NCBI RefSeq assembly: GCF_002846415.1
Contig: NZ_PJMX01000001.1
Coordinates: 744,001 to 808,000 of the forward strand
Direction of reading: 5' to 3'
DNA from: Streptomyces sp. TLI_146
GTDB lineage: Bacteria; Actinomycetota; Actinomycetes; Streptomycetales; Streptomycetaceae
DNA: 64,000 nt
The notes below the pieces were generated by a model that had not been told where the DNA came from, made no database searches, and saw only the letters and a list, made by a program, of their open reading frames with translations. Numbering within the stretch: the first letter of the stretch is position 1; each line of letters starts with the position of its first letter. Below are positions 16,645 through 24,668 of the stretch, piece by piece. Position numbers and translations under genes: made by a program.

Positions 16645-17598
16645 TTGCACATACCTAGATACGTCACCGCCATCTGTGCCGCCGCCGCGGCGACGGTCTT
16701 GGCCACCTCCACGTCCGCGGCAGCGGAGACCGGCCCGGAGCAGGGCAATTTCCTTCCCGCCATGGTCTATTCGATCCTCCGTCTCGACATCGATCCGCCG
16801 GGCGCCAACGACTGGAACTGCCGTCCCAGCGCCGCCCACCCGCGTCCCGTCGTCCTGGTCCACGGCACCTACGAGAACCGCTACAACAACTGGTCCCGGA
16901 TGTCCCCCGAGCTGAAGGCCCAGGGCTACTGCGTATACGCCCTCGACTTCGGCGACACCGACGACGCCGGGGTGGCTCTCGCTCCCACCGTCAAGGGCTA
17001 CGGAGACATCAAGGACTCCTCCAAGGAGCTGGCCTCCTTCGTGGACAAGGTGATCGCCGCCAGCGGCTCCGGCCAGGTGGACCTCGTCGGCCACTCCCAG
17101 GGCGGGACCCTGTCCCGCTGGTACCTCAAGGCCGACGGAGGCGCGAACCCGGCCGATCCCTCGAAGAACAAGGTCAAGAAGGTCATCCAACTCGGCGCGA
17201 CCAATCACGGCACCACCATGAGCGGTATCGAGACCCTCGCCGACAAGCTCCACATACTGAAGTCCGGGGAGAAGCCCCTCGGGAAGGCGGGCGTCCAGCA
17301 GTACGTGAAATCCGACTTCATCAAGGAGCTCAACGCCGACGGGGACACCGTTCCCGGGGTCGACTACACCGTGATCGCCACGAAGTACGACGAGATCACC
17401 ACCCCCTGGCAGAGCACGTTCATGACGGCGGGCCCGGGAGCAACGGTGCAGAACATCACCTTGCAGGAAGGCTGTTTCGTCGACCTCTCCGCCCATCTGA
17501 GCATGTCGTACAGCCCGCGTGTGATCGGACTGGTCAAGCAGGCCCTGGACCCCTCAGCGCCGGCGGCTCCCTGCGTGCCGAGGGCGCCCGCCTTCTGA
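16645..17598 (+). CDS. Secreted triacylglycerol lipase (lipase class 2-like)
   Basis: 317 residues. The signal peptide (YVTAICAAAAATVLATSTSA) is followed by a mature alpha/beta hydrolase. The strand-turn VVLVHGTYENRYNNW supplies the oxyanion region, GHSQGG the Ser nucleophile, a KYDEITTP Asp, and the His of DLSAHLSM. This fits actinomycete extracellular lipases of the Lipase_2 group; paired Cys (NWNC, GYC, EGC, PC) suggest disulfides. I choose TTG 16645 as start because AGGAG lies exactly five bases before it, whereas the upstream GTG has none. It is closed by the hairpin at 17676. The region after the stop also carries a methyltransferase-like phrase on the other strand, too weak to call. 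Confidence 0.85.
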   Translation: MHIPRYVTAICAAAAATVLATSTSAAAETGPEQGNFLPAMVYSILRLDIDPPGANDWNCRPSAAHPRPVVLVHGTYENRYNNWSRMSPELKAQGYCVYALDFGDTDDAGVALAPTVKGYGDIKDSSKELASFVDKVIAASGSGQVDLVGHSQGGTLSRWYLKADGGANPADPSKNKVKKVIQLGATNHGTTMSGIETLADKLHILKSGEKPLGKAGVQQYVKSDFIKELNADGDTVPGVDYTVIATKYDEITTPWQSTFMTAGPGATVQNITLQEGCFVDLSAHLSMSYSPRVIGLVKQALDPSAPAAPCVPRAPAF

Positions 17599-17675
17599 TT
17601 CCGGCCCAAGGTCCGCCTGGGCCGATCTCGATCGCCAGTCGGCCGCCTGGGGCCAGCCGGTGGGGGTCAACCTGA

Positions 17676-17701
17676 GGGGTAGCCGCGACGGCGGCTACCC
17701 C
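17676..17701 (+). terminator. Perfect hairpin after the lipase
   Basis: 11-bp arms GGGGTAGCCGC (17676-17686) and GCGGCTACCCC (17691-17701) around a 4-base loop GACG, 78 bases after the lipase stop. The 285 bases from here to the next gene hold nothing I recognise. Confidence 0.65.
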
Positions 17702-17956
17702 GGCGGGTGGACGGAGGTGTACGCGGAGGTCCATTGAGGCAGGGACGCGGTCGGCAGCCAGGTGTCCCTGTCGCCACACCTCAACACCCACGCGCGTTCG
17801 GCAGCCGGTACCAGATGCCGATCCGTGCTCGCCGTGCTTCCCTGGAAGGGATTGCCGCGGCGCTATCGGTGGCCCTCTGTCACGGCTGGAGTCCGTCAGC
17901 CACAGTCGCAGAGCCCTGGAACGGGCCTGCTCGACGAGCCAACGTCTTTCTCACCT

Positions 17957-17976
17957 CTCTCGTAGAGTCACGAGAG
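17957..17976 (+). promoter_or_regulatory. Small stem-loop directly before the lectin ribosome binding site
   Basis: CTCTCG (17957-17962) and CGAGAG (17971-17976) can pair, with the right arm running into GAGGAG, the ribosome binding site of the lectin gene. Folding could hide that site. It is short and may be chance. Confidence 0.3.
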
Positions 17977-17986
17977 GAGCATCACC

Positions 17987-18565
17987 ATGCGCAAAAACAC
18001 TCGGACTCGCCGTCTTTTGACGGCCTCGACAGCGCTTGTGGCCGCGGGCATCCTGTTCTGGCCCGATGCTGCGGTTGGCCATCCGGCCTCTCCCGATACC
18101 CCGGCAGGGATAACGGGAGATTTCCAGCTCGTCAACGCGGAGACCGGCAAGTGCGCGACAGTCGCGGGCGGTGTCTCCACCGACAACAATGTCAGACTCG
18201 TCCAGTTCAACTGCGACACGCACCCCTCACGCCACTGGTTCATCAGCAACAACAACGGCAATGGCAGGCAGTTCGTCAATGGACAGACCCGCAAGTGCGC
18301 GACAGTTGCAGGCGGCGTCTCCACGGAGAACAACGTTGAACTCGTCCAGTTCAACTGCGACACGCACCCGTCACGCCGCTGGTACGTCACCAATGGGAAC
18401 GGCAGCTCATACCAGCTCGTGAACGCGCAGACCCGCAAGTGCATGACCGTCGCGGGAGGCGTCTCCACCGACAACAACGTCCCGCTCGTGCAATTCACCT
18501 GCGACACGGACCCCTCGCGCCGCTGGATCCTACGGCGCGTCTCGAGCACGCGCTTCGACGAGTGA
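17987..18565 (+). CDS. Secreted ricin-type beta-trefoil lectin-like protein
   Basis: 192 residues: a signal peptide (TASTALVAAGILFWPDAAVG) followed by three near-identical 48-residue repeats and a short tail. Each repeat reads QLVN, then TRKCATVAGGVSTDNNVxLVQ, then FxCDTxPSRxW, which is the Q-x-W-type repeat of a beta-trefoil carbohydrate-binding domain. Each repeat has two Cys, likely paired within it. There is no catalytic domain, so this is a stand-alone secreted binding protein, perhaps a lectin or an inhibitor. Its C-terminus (RRVSSTRFDE) is polar. GAGAGGAG precedes the ATG. The three repeats form one complete trefoil. Confidence 0.82.
   Translation: MRKNTRTRRLLTASTALVAAGILFWPDAAVGHPASPDTPAGITGDFQLVNAETGKCATVAGGVSTDNNVRLVQFNCDTHPSRHWFISNNNGNGRQFVNGQTRKCATVAGGVSTENNVELVQFNCDTHPSRRWYVTNGNGSSYQLVNAQTRKCMTVAGGVSTDNNVPLVQFTCDTDPSRRWILRRVSSTRFDE
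18130..18540 (+). repeat. Three 144-bp coding repeats in the lectin gene
   Basis: Equivalent GTGC codon pairs fall at 18151, 18295 and 18439, exactly 144 bases (48 codons) apart. Many bases, not only the residues, are conserved among the units, suggesting internal duplication or recent homogenisation. Confidence 0.8.
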
Positions 18566-18629
18566 CGCACCGCTGACCCGCTTCCGCTGCGGCTGGACCA
18601 CAGCGGAAGCGGGCGACCGCTTGTTTCCT

Positions 18630-19822
18630 CTACTGGAGCTTCCACTGCATGGAGTCGAGGCCGTCCGCGGTGGTGCAGGAGGGGCCGTCAACTGGCCCTC
18701 GCCCGTGGGGGCGTTCAGGCACAGGTCGCCCTGCTTGCTGCGGATGCTGTACCAGCCGGGGCGGTTGGGAGTGGCGCGGAACCGCCAGAGCTGGTTGTCG
18801 GACCCGGACCCGCTGCCGTTCACCCTGGTGCGACCGGGCGGTGTCGTTGGAGAAGTTGTAGTCCAGCACCCGGGCGTTGGCTCCGGTGAGACCGCTGCGC
18901 TCGGTGTAGCGGTTCTCGATGAGGAAGTAGCCGCCGCCCTGGTCCCACAGATGCCACTGCTGGTTCTCGGTTCCGGTGGAGTGGTAGCCGTAGATGGCAG
19001 TGCCGTTGGCGGTGCTGTACTGGTACAGGTCCGCCAGGTTGTTGTTCCAGTTGGTCAGGGTCGTGACCTTGTTGTGGGCAGGCTGGCCGTTGGTGCCCCG
19101 CATATTGCTGAAGACGGCGAGGGCGGCGTCGCGCCAGGCCGCGGCGCCGGGGTCGTTGCCGGCGCTCCCGGAGTAGTCGCCGATCTGGATGGGCCCGCTG
19201 TGGAGGGTGTCGCCGTTGAGGAGGGGCCGCCGCTCGCGCCGCCGGAAAGGTCGCTGTCGCCGGTGCAGGGGCCGCCGCTGCCCATGATCTGCGGCGGGTT
19301 GTCGCAACCCCAGTAGGGCTGCTTGACACGCATGTGGAACTGGTTGCTGCTGCCGGGTATGCCCGCGAACACGACCTGTCGCGGCAGCGAGCCGATGTTG
19401 AACTGGTAGCCGGAAGCACCGACGGCGTCCTGGACGTGGGTGCCGTTCTGGGTGTTGAGCGCCAGGAACGCCGTGTCGTCGGTCTGCGGGGCGGGGCCCG
19501 TGAGTCTCCCGACGACCCCGAGGCCACGGATGGTCCACTTGCCGTAGGGGGCGTGCTCGCCGTTGGCGTCCACGTAGTAGCCGGGGGTGAACTCGTACTC
19601 GGTCTGCGGATTGATGCGCCCCTGGTCGTCGTGGGGAATGCAGTGCCGTGCGGTGGCGACCATGTCCTTGTTGTTGCTGGTGATGACATTGCCGGTGCAC
19701 GCGAAGATGTCCCACCAGCCGGGTTTCTCCTCGCTGGGCACGGCTATGCGGACGCGGCCGGTGGTGGCCCGCAGTCCAATCGACAGAAGCCAAACGAATG
19801 CCGCCCTCACCCGTGCCACCAC
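18630..19822 (-). pseudogene. Frameshifted secreted trypsin-like protease with C-terminal ricin domain
   Basis: Read across frames this is one gene. A GTG near 19822 follows AAGGGAG and opens a signal-like segment. The S1-type protease then shows the His in ATARHC, the Asp in TDDTAFLAL and the Ser in LSGGASGGP. A ricin-type lectin domain follows (ENQQWHLWDQGGGYFLIENR, SDNQLWRF, DSMQWKLQ-stop). Three shifts break it: minus one in the C-run at 19223-19226, plus one near 18823, and minus one near 18680. Both minus-one shifts fall in the same string, GGCCCCTCCT. All catalytic residues are intact, so the gene is either freshly broken or correct in the organism and miscalled in the assembly. Confidence 0.75.
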
Positions 19823-19889
19823 GCCCTCTCCCTTGACCTGACACGCACACAACTGCTGGCAAGCGGGCGTGAGTCAGTGGGACACCGGC

Positions 19890-19907
19890 TCAGGTAGAAA
19901 TACCTGA
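19890..19907. promoter_or_regulatory. Palindrome upstream of the protease gene
   Basis: Perfect 7-bp arms TCAGGTA (19890-19896) and TACCTGA (19901-19907) around GAAA, in the gap between the PIG-L stop (19982) and the protease start (19822), about 70 bases before the latter. Operator-like; ligand unknown. Confidence 0.4.
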
Positions 19908-19981
19908 CTGCTGGGACTTTCCGCACGGCTCCCGGTAGCGCCTGCCCGATCGCGGTGGGCGGTCTCGATACGAGCCGGTGA

Positions 19982-21823
19982 TCAGCCCTCTTGCCGTGGT
20001 CGTCGCGGACCGCCCGCGAGAGGCACACCGGTGCGCCGGGCCTGCTCGACGGATGCCGTGGAGCGGCTGCTCCGGGCGGCGTCCTGCGGGATCCGCGCGG
20101 GCTGCACGGGTTGGTCGGGCGGCGGGACGTATCCGGGCAGGCTCAAGGTGCCCCAGACGTAGGGATCGGCCTGGGCGCTGCCGAACGGGGACCAGGCCAG
20201 ACGCGTCTGCCCCGTCCGGTCCGCCGTATCGGAGTCATAGAGGAGGATGTTGACCGCCAGCCGTTCAGGATCGGCGGGGGCGGGCAGGGCATCGAGCGGA
20301 ATCCTGACCTCGACCGCGTACCCCTTGTACGGATCGGTCACGGCGGAGGCGACGGCCAGGTCCGGGGCGGTGCGGCTCGCGGGTCCCTGGCGGTTGTCGG
20401 CGTCGCGTTCCGCGCAGGGTCCCCCGCCATCCTTGGTGAAGGGCAGGATGCCTGTCTTGAAAGTGGTCGAGGTGTCGTCGGAGCGGCCTTGCGGGTCGAG
20501 GGCGATCTCGACGGCGTCGGTGCGCCAGTGGCGTTTGCAGTCGGCCGCGGCGTCCAGCGCGTACCCCTTGATGTCGTCGGTGACCCGGACGAACACATAC
20601 AGGTCATCGGCCCGGCGCGAGAAGCGGACGTCCGCCGCGCAGTCCTTCTCGTCGGCACATCGCTGGCCCTCCCAGTGGCTGAGCCGCAGCGCCGGACCGG
20701 GGTACTCCCCTGGTCCGGCGACACCATCCACGACCGGAGCCTCGGCCACGGAGGGCGCGCTGGCGGAGGGGTTGGCCGGATACGCGGGCTGGGCGTCGTT
20801 GGCGAGCCAAGGCATCCGCATCCGCTGGGCCCAGGCGCGGAAGTCGGCGTACAGCGGGCGCAGGCCCGGCTGTTCGCGTGTGGCGGGAGCCTGTGGTGTA
20901 CGGCTGTCGGCCAGGACGGTGAACCACTCGCAGGGCAGCTTCGCCCGTGGGGTTTCGACCGTCGGCGGCAGGGCGGCGAAGCCCTGGGTGGCGTACTCGC
21001 GGGTGGCGTCCCGCTCGATCTGCGCCCAGGTCTTTCCCGCGTGTCTGCGCGCTGTCGTGCCGGTCCACACACCGATGACGGGGAGCCCGGTGTGCGGGTC
21101 CTTGGCCCGGTACTTGCTGCACTTCTCCCCCACGGGCCCCGGGAAACCGCCGTTCGTGGCGAGCAGTCGGGACGGTTTCCAGGCCGCGTACTTCTCCCGT
21201 GTGATCTGCCCGGGGAAGGCGGTGGGGTCGCCCGCGAGCCGGAACGCCTCGACAGCCAGCCGTGCCGCCTCCTGGTGTCCGCCGTGCTGGCGGAACGGGC
21301 GCGGATCCATGACCACCACTTCGCGCGGGGTGGTCGCCCGGATCAGCCGGACGAGCCGCGAGAGCGTGTCCGTCGCCGGCTGGGACGAGGGGTTCCAGAC
21401 CGTGGCGGTCAGCGGAGCGGAGAGTGTGTACCAGAAATCCGGCTTGTCCAGATAGAAGACATTGCGGATGCCGGCCCGCCGTACGGCCTTGCGCTCCTCG
21501 CCCTCACGGATCAGGCCGAGAGCCGCCCCCTCTTCGGTACCGACCGCGTTCCCACCGCCCTCGCCCCGGGTGATCGTGACGACGCCGGTACTCAGGCCTC
21601 GCCGCTCCTGCCACTGGCCGAAGGTGGCCAAGGATGACGACTCGTCATCGGGGTGGGCTCCGACGAACAGGACATCGGTGTGCGCCGGATCCGTCCTCCC
21701 CAAGGAGCCGGTCGGCGCCGGAACTGCCCGTGCCGTCTCTGCCGCCAGGGGCAGCACGCTGACGACCATGCCGAGTGCCGTGCACCCCGCCCACAGCATC
21801 TGTCGGACCCCGCATCGCAGCAA
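19982..21823 (-). CDS. Secreted PIG-L family deacetylase with CBM9-like C-terminal domain
   Basis: 613 residues. After a signal peptide (LWAGCTALGMVVSVLPLAAE) comes a PIG-L/LmbE domain with the zinc motif AHPDDES at about residue 56 and the later HGGHQEAA histidines; these zinc enzymes remove N-acetyl groups from sugars. From about residue 360 a beta-rich domain starts (DGVAGPGEYPGPALRLSHWE, then RADDLYVFVRVTDD, then RTDAVEIALDPQGRS), a CBM9-like sugar-binding module. So it is a polysaccharide- or glycoconjugate-directed deacetylase acting outside the cell. TTG 21823 is preceded by GGGAGAG at five bases; ATG 21799 is an alternative. The last ~40 residues are disordered. Confidence 0.85.
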   Translation of the reverse strand: MLRCGVRQMLWAGCTALGMVVSVLPLAAETARAVPAPTGSLGRTDPAHTDVLFVGAHPDDESSSLATFGQWQERRGLSTGVVTITRGEGGGNAVGTEEGAALGLIREGEERKAVRRAGIRNVFYLDKPDFWYTLSAPLTATVWNPSSQPATDTLSRLVRLIRATTPREVVVMDPRPFRQHGGHQEAARLAVEAFRLAGDPTAFPGQITREKYAAWKPSRLLATNGGFPGPVGEKCSKYRAKDPHTGLPVIGVWTGTTARRHAGKTWAQIERDATREYATQGFAALPPTVETPRAKLPCEWFTVLADSRTPQAPATREQPGLRPLYADFRAWAQRMRMPWLANDAQPAYPANPSASAPSVAEAPVVDGVAGPGEYPGPALRLSHWEGQRCADEKDCAADVRFSRRADDLYVFVRVTDDIKGYALDAAADCKRHWRTDAVEIALDPQGRSDDTSTTFKTGILPFTKDGGGPCAERDADNRQGPASRTAPDLAVASAVTDPYKGYAVEVRIPLDALPAPADPERLAVNILLYDSDTADRTGQTRLAWSPFGSAQADPYVWGTLSLPGYVPPPDQPVQPARIPQDAARSSRSTASVEQARRTGVPLAGGPRRPRQEG

Positions 21824-22196
21824 GGCGGCTCTCCCTCCACGGGCAGTGTGCGACTCACCGGCAGTGTGCGACGAGCGGCGCCTGATGTCATCGGCGCACG
21901 CACGTCATCAGGCCAGCCTGCCAGTCAGGGGCTGCATCTGTGTCTCGCCTCGCCTCATCTCGCCTCATCTCGTCTCGTTCGGGCGATTGCTGCGTGACCC
22001 GTGCATGGAGGTCGGGTTCATCTGCTGCGCGAAAGATCACCAGGCGTGGGCGGGCGCTGGATGCGGTGCGCTCCGGGGAGCAGCATTCTCGGTAGCGTGG
22101 CCACCTGCTGCATGGGGTGTCCATGTGTGCCTGGTTGGTCCGTGTGTGCCTGGTCGGTTCGTGCGCGGGCTTTCGATGAAGCGTGATGAGGCTGCA
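21824..22196. other. Intergenic region with a short tandem repeat
   Basis: 373 bases between the divergent PIG-L and FKBP genes. At about 21950-21980 the word CGCCTCATCT is repeated in tandem, then a diverged copy CGTCTCGTTC. No gene or RNA is recognised. Confidence 0.4.
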
Positions 22197-22604
22197 ATGA
22201 GTGAACTGACGAAGCCCGCGGTCGACGTTCCGGAGGGTGACGCTCCTACTGAGCTGACCATCCGGGACCTGGTCGTCGGGGAGGGGCCGGAGGTGAAGCC
22301 GGGCATGGTGGTCAAGGTCCACTACGTCGGGGTGACCTTCGAGTCCGGGAAGGAGTTCGATGCCTCCTGGGACCGGGGCGAGCCCTTCAAGTTCGCCCTG
22401 GGCAGTGGCAGGGTCATCAAGGGCTGGGACCGGGGGGTGAAGGGGATGAAGGTCGGCGGCCGGCGCGAGATCATCGTTCCCCCGCGTCTGGGCTACGGCA
22501 ATCAGTCGCCCTCGCCGTTGATCCCGGCGGGTTCGACGCTGGTCTTCGTGGTGGATCTGGTCGACTCGTATTCCGGCACCACCGGGTGGAGCAGCGCCCA
22601 GTAA
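22197..22604 (+). CDS. FKBP-type peptidyl-prolyl cis-trans isomerase
   Basis: 135 residues. Nearly the whole chain is one FKBP domain: VVKVHYVGVTFESGKEFDAS, then FALGSGRVIKGWDRGVKGMK, then GGRREIIVPPRLGYGNQSPS and IPAGSTLVFVVDLV. The active-site aromatic and hydrophobic residues (Y, F, D, V-I, W, Y, F) are in place, so it should catalyse proline isomerisation and bind FK506-type ligands. There is no signal peptide, so it is cytoplasmic. ATG 22197 has GAGG six bases before it; an in-frame ATG at 22176 would add seven residues. Confidence 0.95.
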   Translation: MSELTKPAVDVPEGDAPTELTIRDLVVGEGPEVKPGMVVKVHYVGVTFESGKEFDASWDRGEPFKFALGSGRVIKGWDRGVKGMKVGGRREIIVPPRLGYGNQSPSPLIPAGSTLVFVVDLVDSYSGTTGWSSAQ

Positions 22605-22798
22605 CCCTGGCCGCTTCTGTACGGGCCATGGTGACGTGCTGGGCTGCCCGAAAGGCTGCCCCGGCGGCACTGTCCGCGCGTATATCCGGCGACTACAACG
22701 GTGAGGAAGGGAGCCGCGGCCGAACGCTGACCCCTCACCGCAGTGCTGCCGGTGCTGCCGATCGGCTGCGATTCGGGCGATCAGGATCGGGACATGCC

Positions 22799-24505
22799 AT
22801 GCGCGCGCACGATGAAGACCACGGAGAGAGGACCGGGAGCAAGGCACGGCCTTCGCGCTCGGCGGTGTCCGTGCCCGGGAGTGCGGCACGCGTCCCCAGG
22901 AGCGCCTCCGAGGTCACAGCACTGAGTGGCCAGGTGGGCAACCGTGTCGTCGCGCGCCTGTTGAAGGAGGAGCGGCACACCCACGGTGCCGGCTGCGGTC
23001 ACGACGCCGTCGAGGACGGTGCCGCGAAGGCGCAGAGCGCTCTGATCGCCGAGGCGATCAGGTCGGAGAGCAGCCAGATCCCCGATCCGCTGCGCGGCAG
23101 CGCCGAGTCCTTCTTCGGCACCGACTTCTCCCGTGGTCGCCTCCATGACGGTCCGGTTGCCCAGCGCGCCATCGAGGCCATGGGCGCCCGGGCCCTCACC
23201 ATCGACAACCATGTCTTCCTCCCCCCGCCCGGGGCCCGGGACATGGCGCTCATCGGGCACGAGTTCAGTCACCTCAACAAGAATCTCAACGGCGAACCCG
23301 AGACGGGCACCGACAACGGCGCCGGGCTCAAGGTCACCGACCCCAACCAGCCCTCCGAGCGGACAGCGGACACGGAGGGCGACGCCTTCGCCGCGGATGT
23401 GGCCACGGCCCCCTCGGTCACCGCGCAGCGCTCGGTGGCAGCGGACTCCGGCGCCGAGCCGGTACGGGCCGAGCTCGTGCAGCGCGCCGCGCGACCGGAG
23501 AGCGATGCCATGGACGTCGACCACTTCGGGTCCGACGAGGATCTGGACGAAGCGATGACGGATGCGTTCGACCGCCAGGACGCGGTCGATTCGGCAGAGC
23601 TGGACCGCCTCAAGAAACTGGGCCAGGTGGGACGGCATCGGGAGTTCCTCCGGCTGTTGCGCGGCCATTTCTCCGCGTCCGGCGGCAAGTGGAAGATCGA
23701 GAAATCCACACCCGAGGGCGACTTCGAGGCGGCGACAAGAGAAAGAGGCAAGGCGAAGGCGCACGGTTACGAGGACCAGCCACAGGTCCGACGGCTGCGG
23801 TGGATCTCGACCGTCATCAAGGAGTATCTGACGACCGTGAAGCTCCCGCCGATCGAAGTGCAGGCGGCGATCGACGATTCGGGTCGGCTCGTCGTCGCGG
23901 CCAATGACAAGAGCGCCAATGAACACCTGGCCGAGCTGGCCGCGAACGGCGGAGCCACGGATTCCCTGGGGCACATGCTCGGCAACGCCGACCGCCCCCA
24001 GGCGCGGGCGGGCAGCGCGATGGACGAAAGGGCCAGGATCGACCGGGTCAACCGGCACTTCGACCAGGCGTCGGACATGCACAGCGGCGCGGCGCCGGTG
24101 CCCGCTGCTCTGCGGACCGCTCTCGCCCAGGGCATGGTGGTCGCCGCCGGAGGCGAGTCGGGGCAGCACGCGGAGCTTCGTATCCTCGCGAGCAACAACG
24201 GCAAGACGCCGCCGTATCTGGGCGGAACCAAGAGGCCGTGTGCCACCTGCTTCGCCACCCTCTACCCCCATGGCTCGCCCAAGGGCGGCGACGGGAAGGA
24301 GCTCGTGCGTCCGGGAAGGTTCTATTCCAGGGAGGACGCCAACCGGACGGTCCCGGGATACAAGGACAGCACCACGGTGTCTCCCAAGGACCGGGCGCAG
24401 CAGGTGTTCGCCTGGATCGACAAGTCCGTCGCTCAGACCTATGACTCCTTTGCGCGCAACAATGCGCTCCTTCGGGGACAGGGCTCGGATTCGGATACGG
24501 ACTGA
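22799..24505 (+). CDS. DUF4157 (eCIS-core) protein with C-terminal deaminase-like toxin domain
   Basis: 568 residues. The N-terminus has the ALSGQVGNRVVARLL motif (about residues 41-55) and a HTHGAGCGH stretch seen in DUF4157 proteins. Residues ~95-165 form the DUF4157 core: DPLRGSAESFFGTDFSRGRL, the DNHVFLPP strand, and GHEFSHLNKNL with an HExxH zinc site at 154-158. The middle (~240-350) is charged and unassigned. The C-terminal domain has GESGQHAELRIL (H457, E459) and KRPCATCFATLYP (C481, C484), the zinc ligands and catalytic Glu of the cytidine-deaminase fold used by polymorphic toxins. DUF4157 marks cargo of extracellular contractile injection systems. Function as a delivered deaminase toxin is inference. 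No immunity gene is recognised. Confidence 0.75.
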   Translation: MRAHDEDHGERTGSKARPSRSAVSVPGSAARVPRSASEVTALSGQVGNRVVARLLKEERHTHGAGCGHDAVEDGAAKAQSALIAEAIRSESSQIPDPLRGSAESFFGTDFSRGRLHDGPVAQRAIEAMGARALTIDNHVFLPPPGARDMALIGHEFSHLNKNLNGEPETGTDNGAGLKVTDPNQPSERTADTEGDAFAADVATAPSVTAQRSVAADSGAEPVRAELVQRAARPESDAMDVDHFGSDEDLDEAMTDAFDRQDAVDSAELDRLKKLGQVGRHREFLRLLRGHFSASGGKWKIEKSTPEGDFEAATRERGKAKAHGYEDQPQVRRLRWISTVIKEYLTTVKLPPIEVQAAIDDSGRLVVAANDKSANEHLAELAANGGATDSLGHMLGNADRPQARAGSAMDERARIDRVNRHFDQASDMHSGAAPVPAALRTALAQGMVVAAGGESGQHAELRILASNNGKTPPYLGGTKRPCATCFATLYPHGSPKGGDGKELVRPGRFYSREDANRTVPGYKDSTTVSPKDRAQQVFAWIDKSVAQTYDSFARNNALLRGQGSDSDTD

Positions 24506-24569
24506 CCTGCGAGAAGCGGCCAGCGACACCGCGCGCCGAAGTCGCCACCGGTGACGACAGGAGGGACTT

Positions 24570-24594
24570 CTCTCGACGCACACAGCGTCGAGAG
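24570..24594 (+). terminator. Hairpin after the DUF4157 gene
   Basis: Perfect 10-bp arms CTCTCGACGC (24570-24579) and GCGTCGAGAG (24585-24594) around ACACA. It lies 64 bases after the toxin-like gene's stop and separates it from the DUF3995 gene. Confidence 0.7.
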
Positions 24595-24668
24595 GTAGCC
24601 CACGTGGGGGAGGCGGATCCTCCATGCGGACGACGTACGGTCGTCGCGGCGCGGACCATGATCGAGTC

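Noticed and set aside
17534..17791. Minus-strand phrase LAPGGRLAIEIGPGG resembling a methyltransferase
   Set aside because: Only about 15 residues fit; the rest has no match and it overlaps the lipase terminator. Could be a relic but unsupported.
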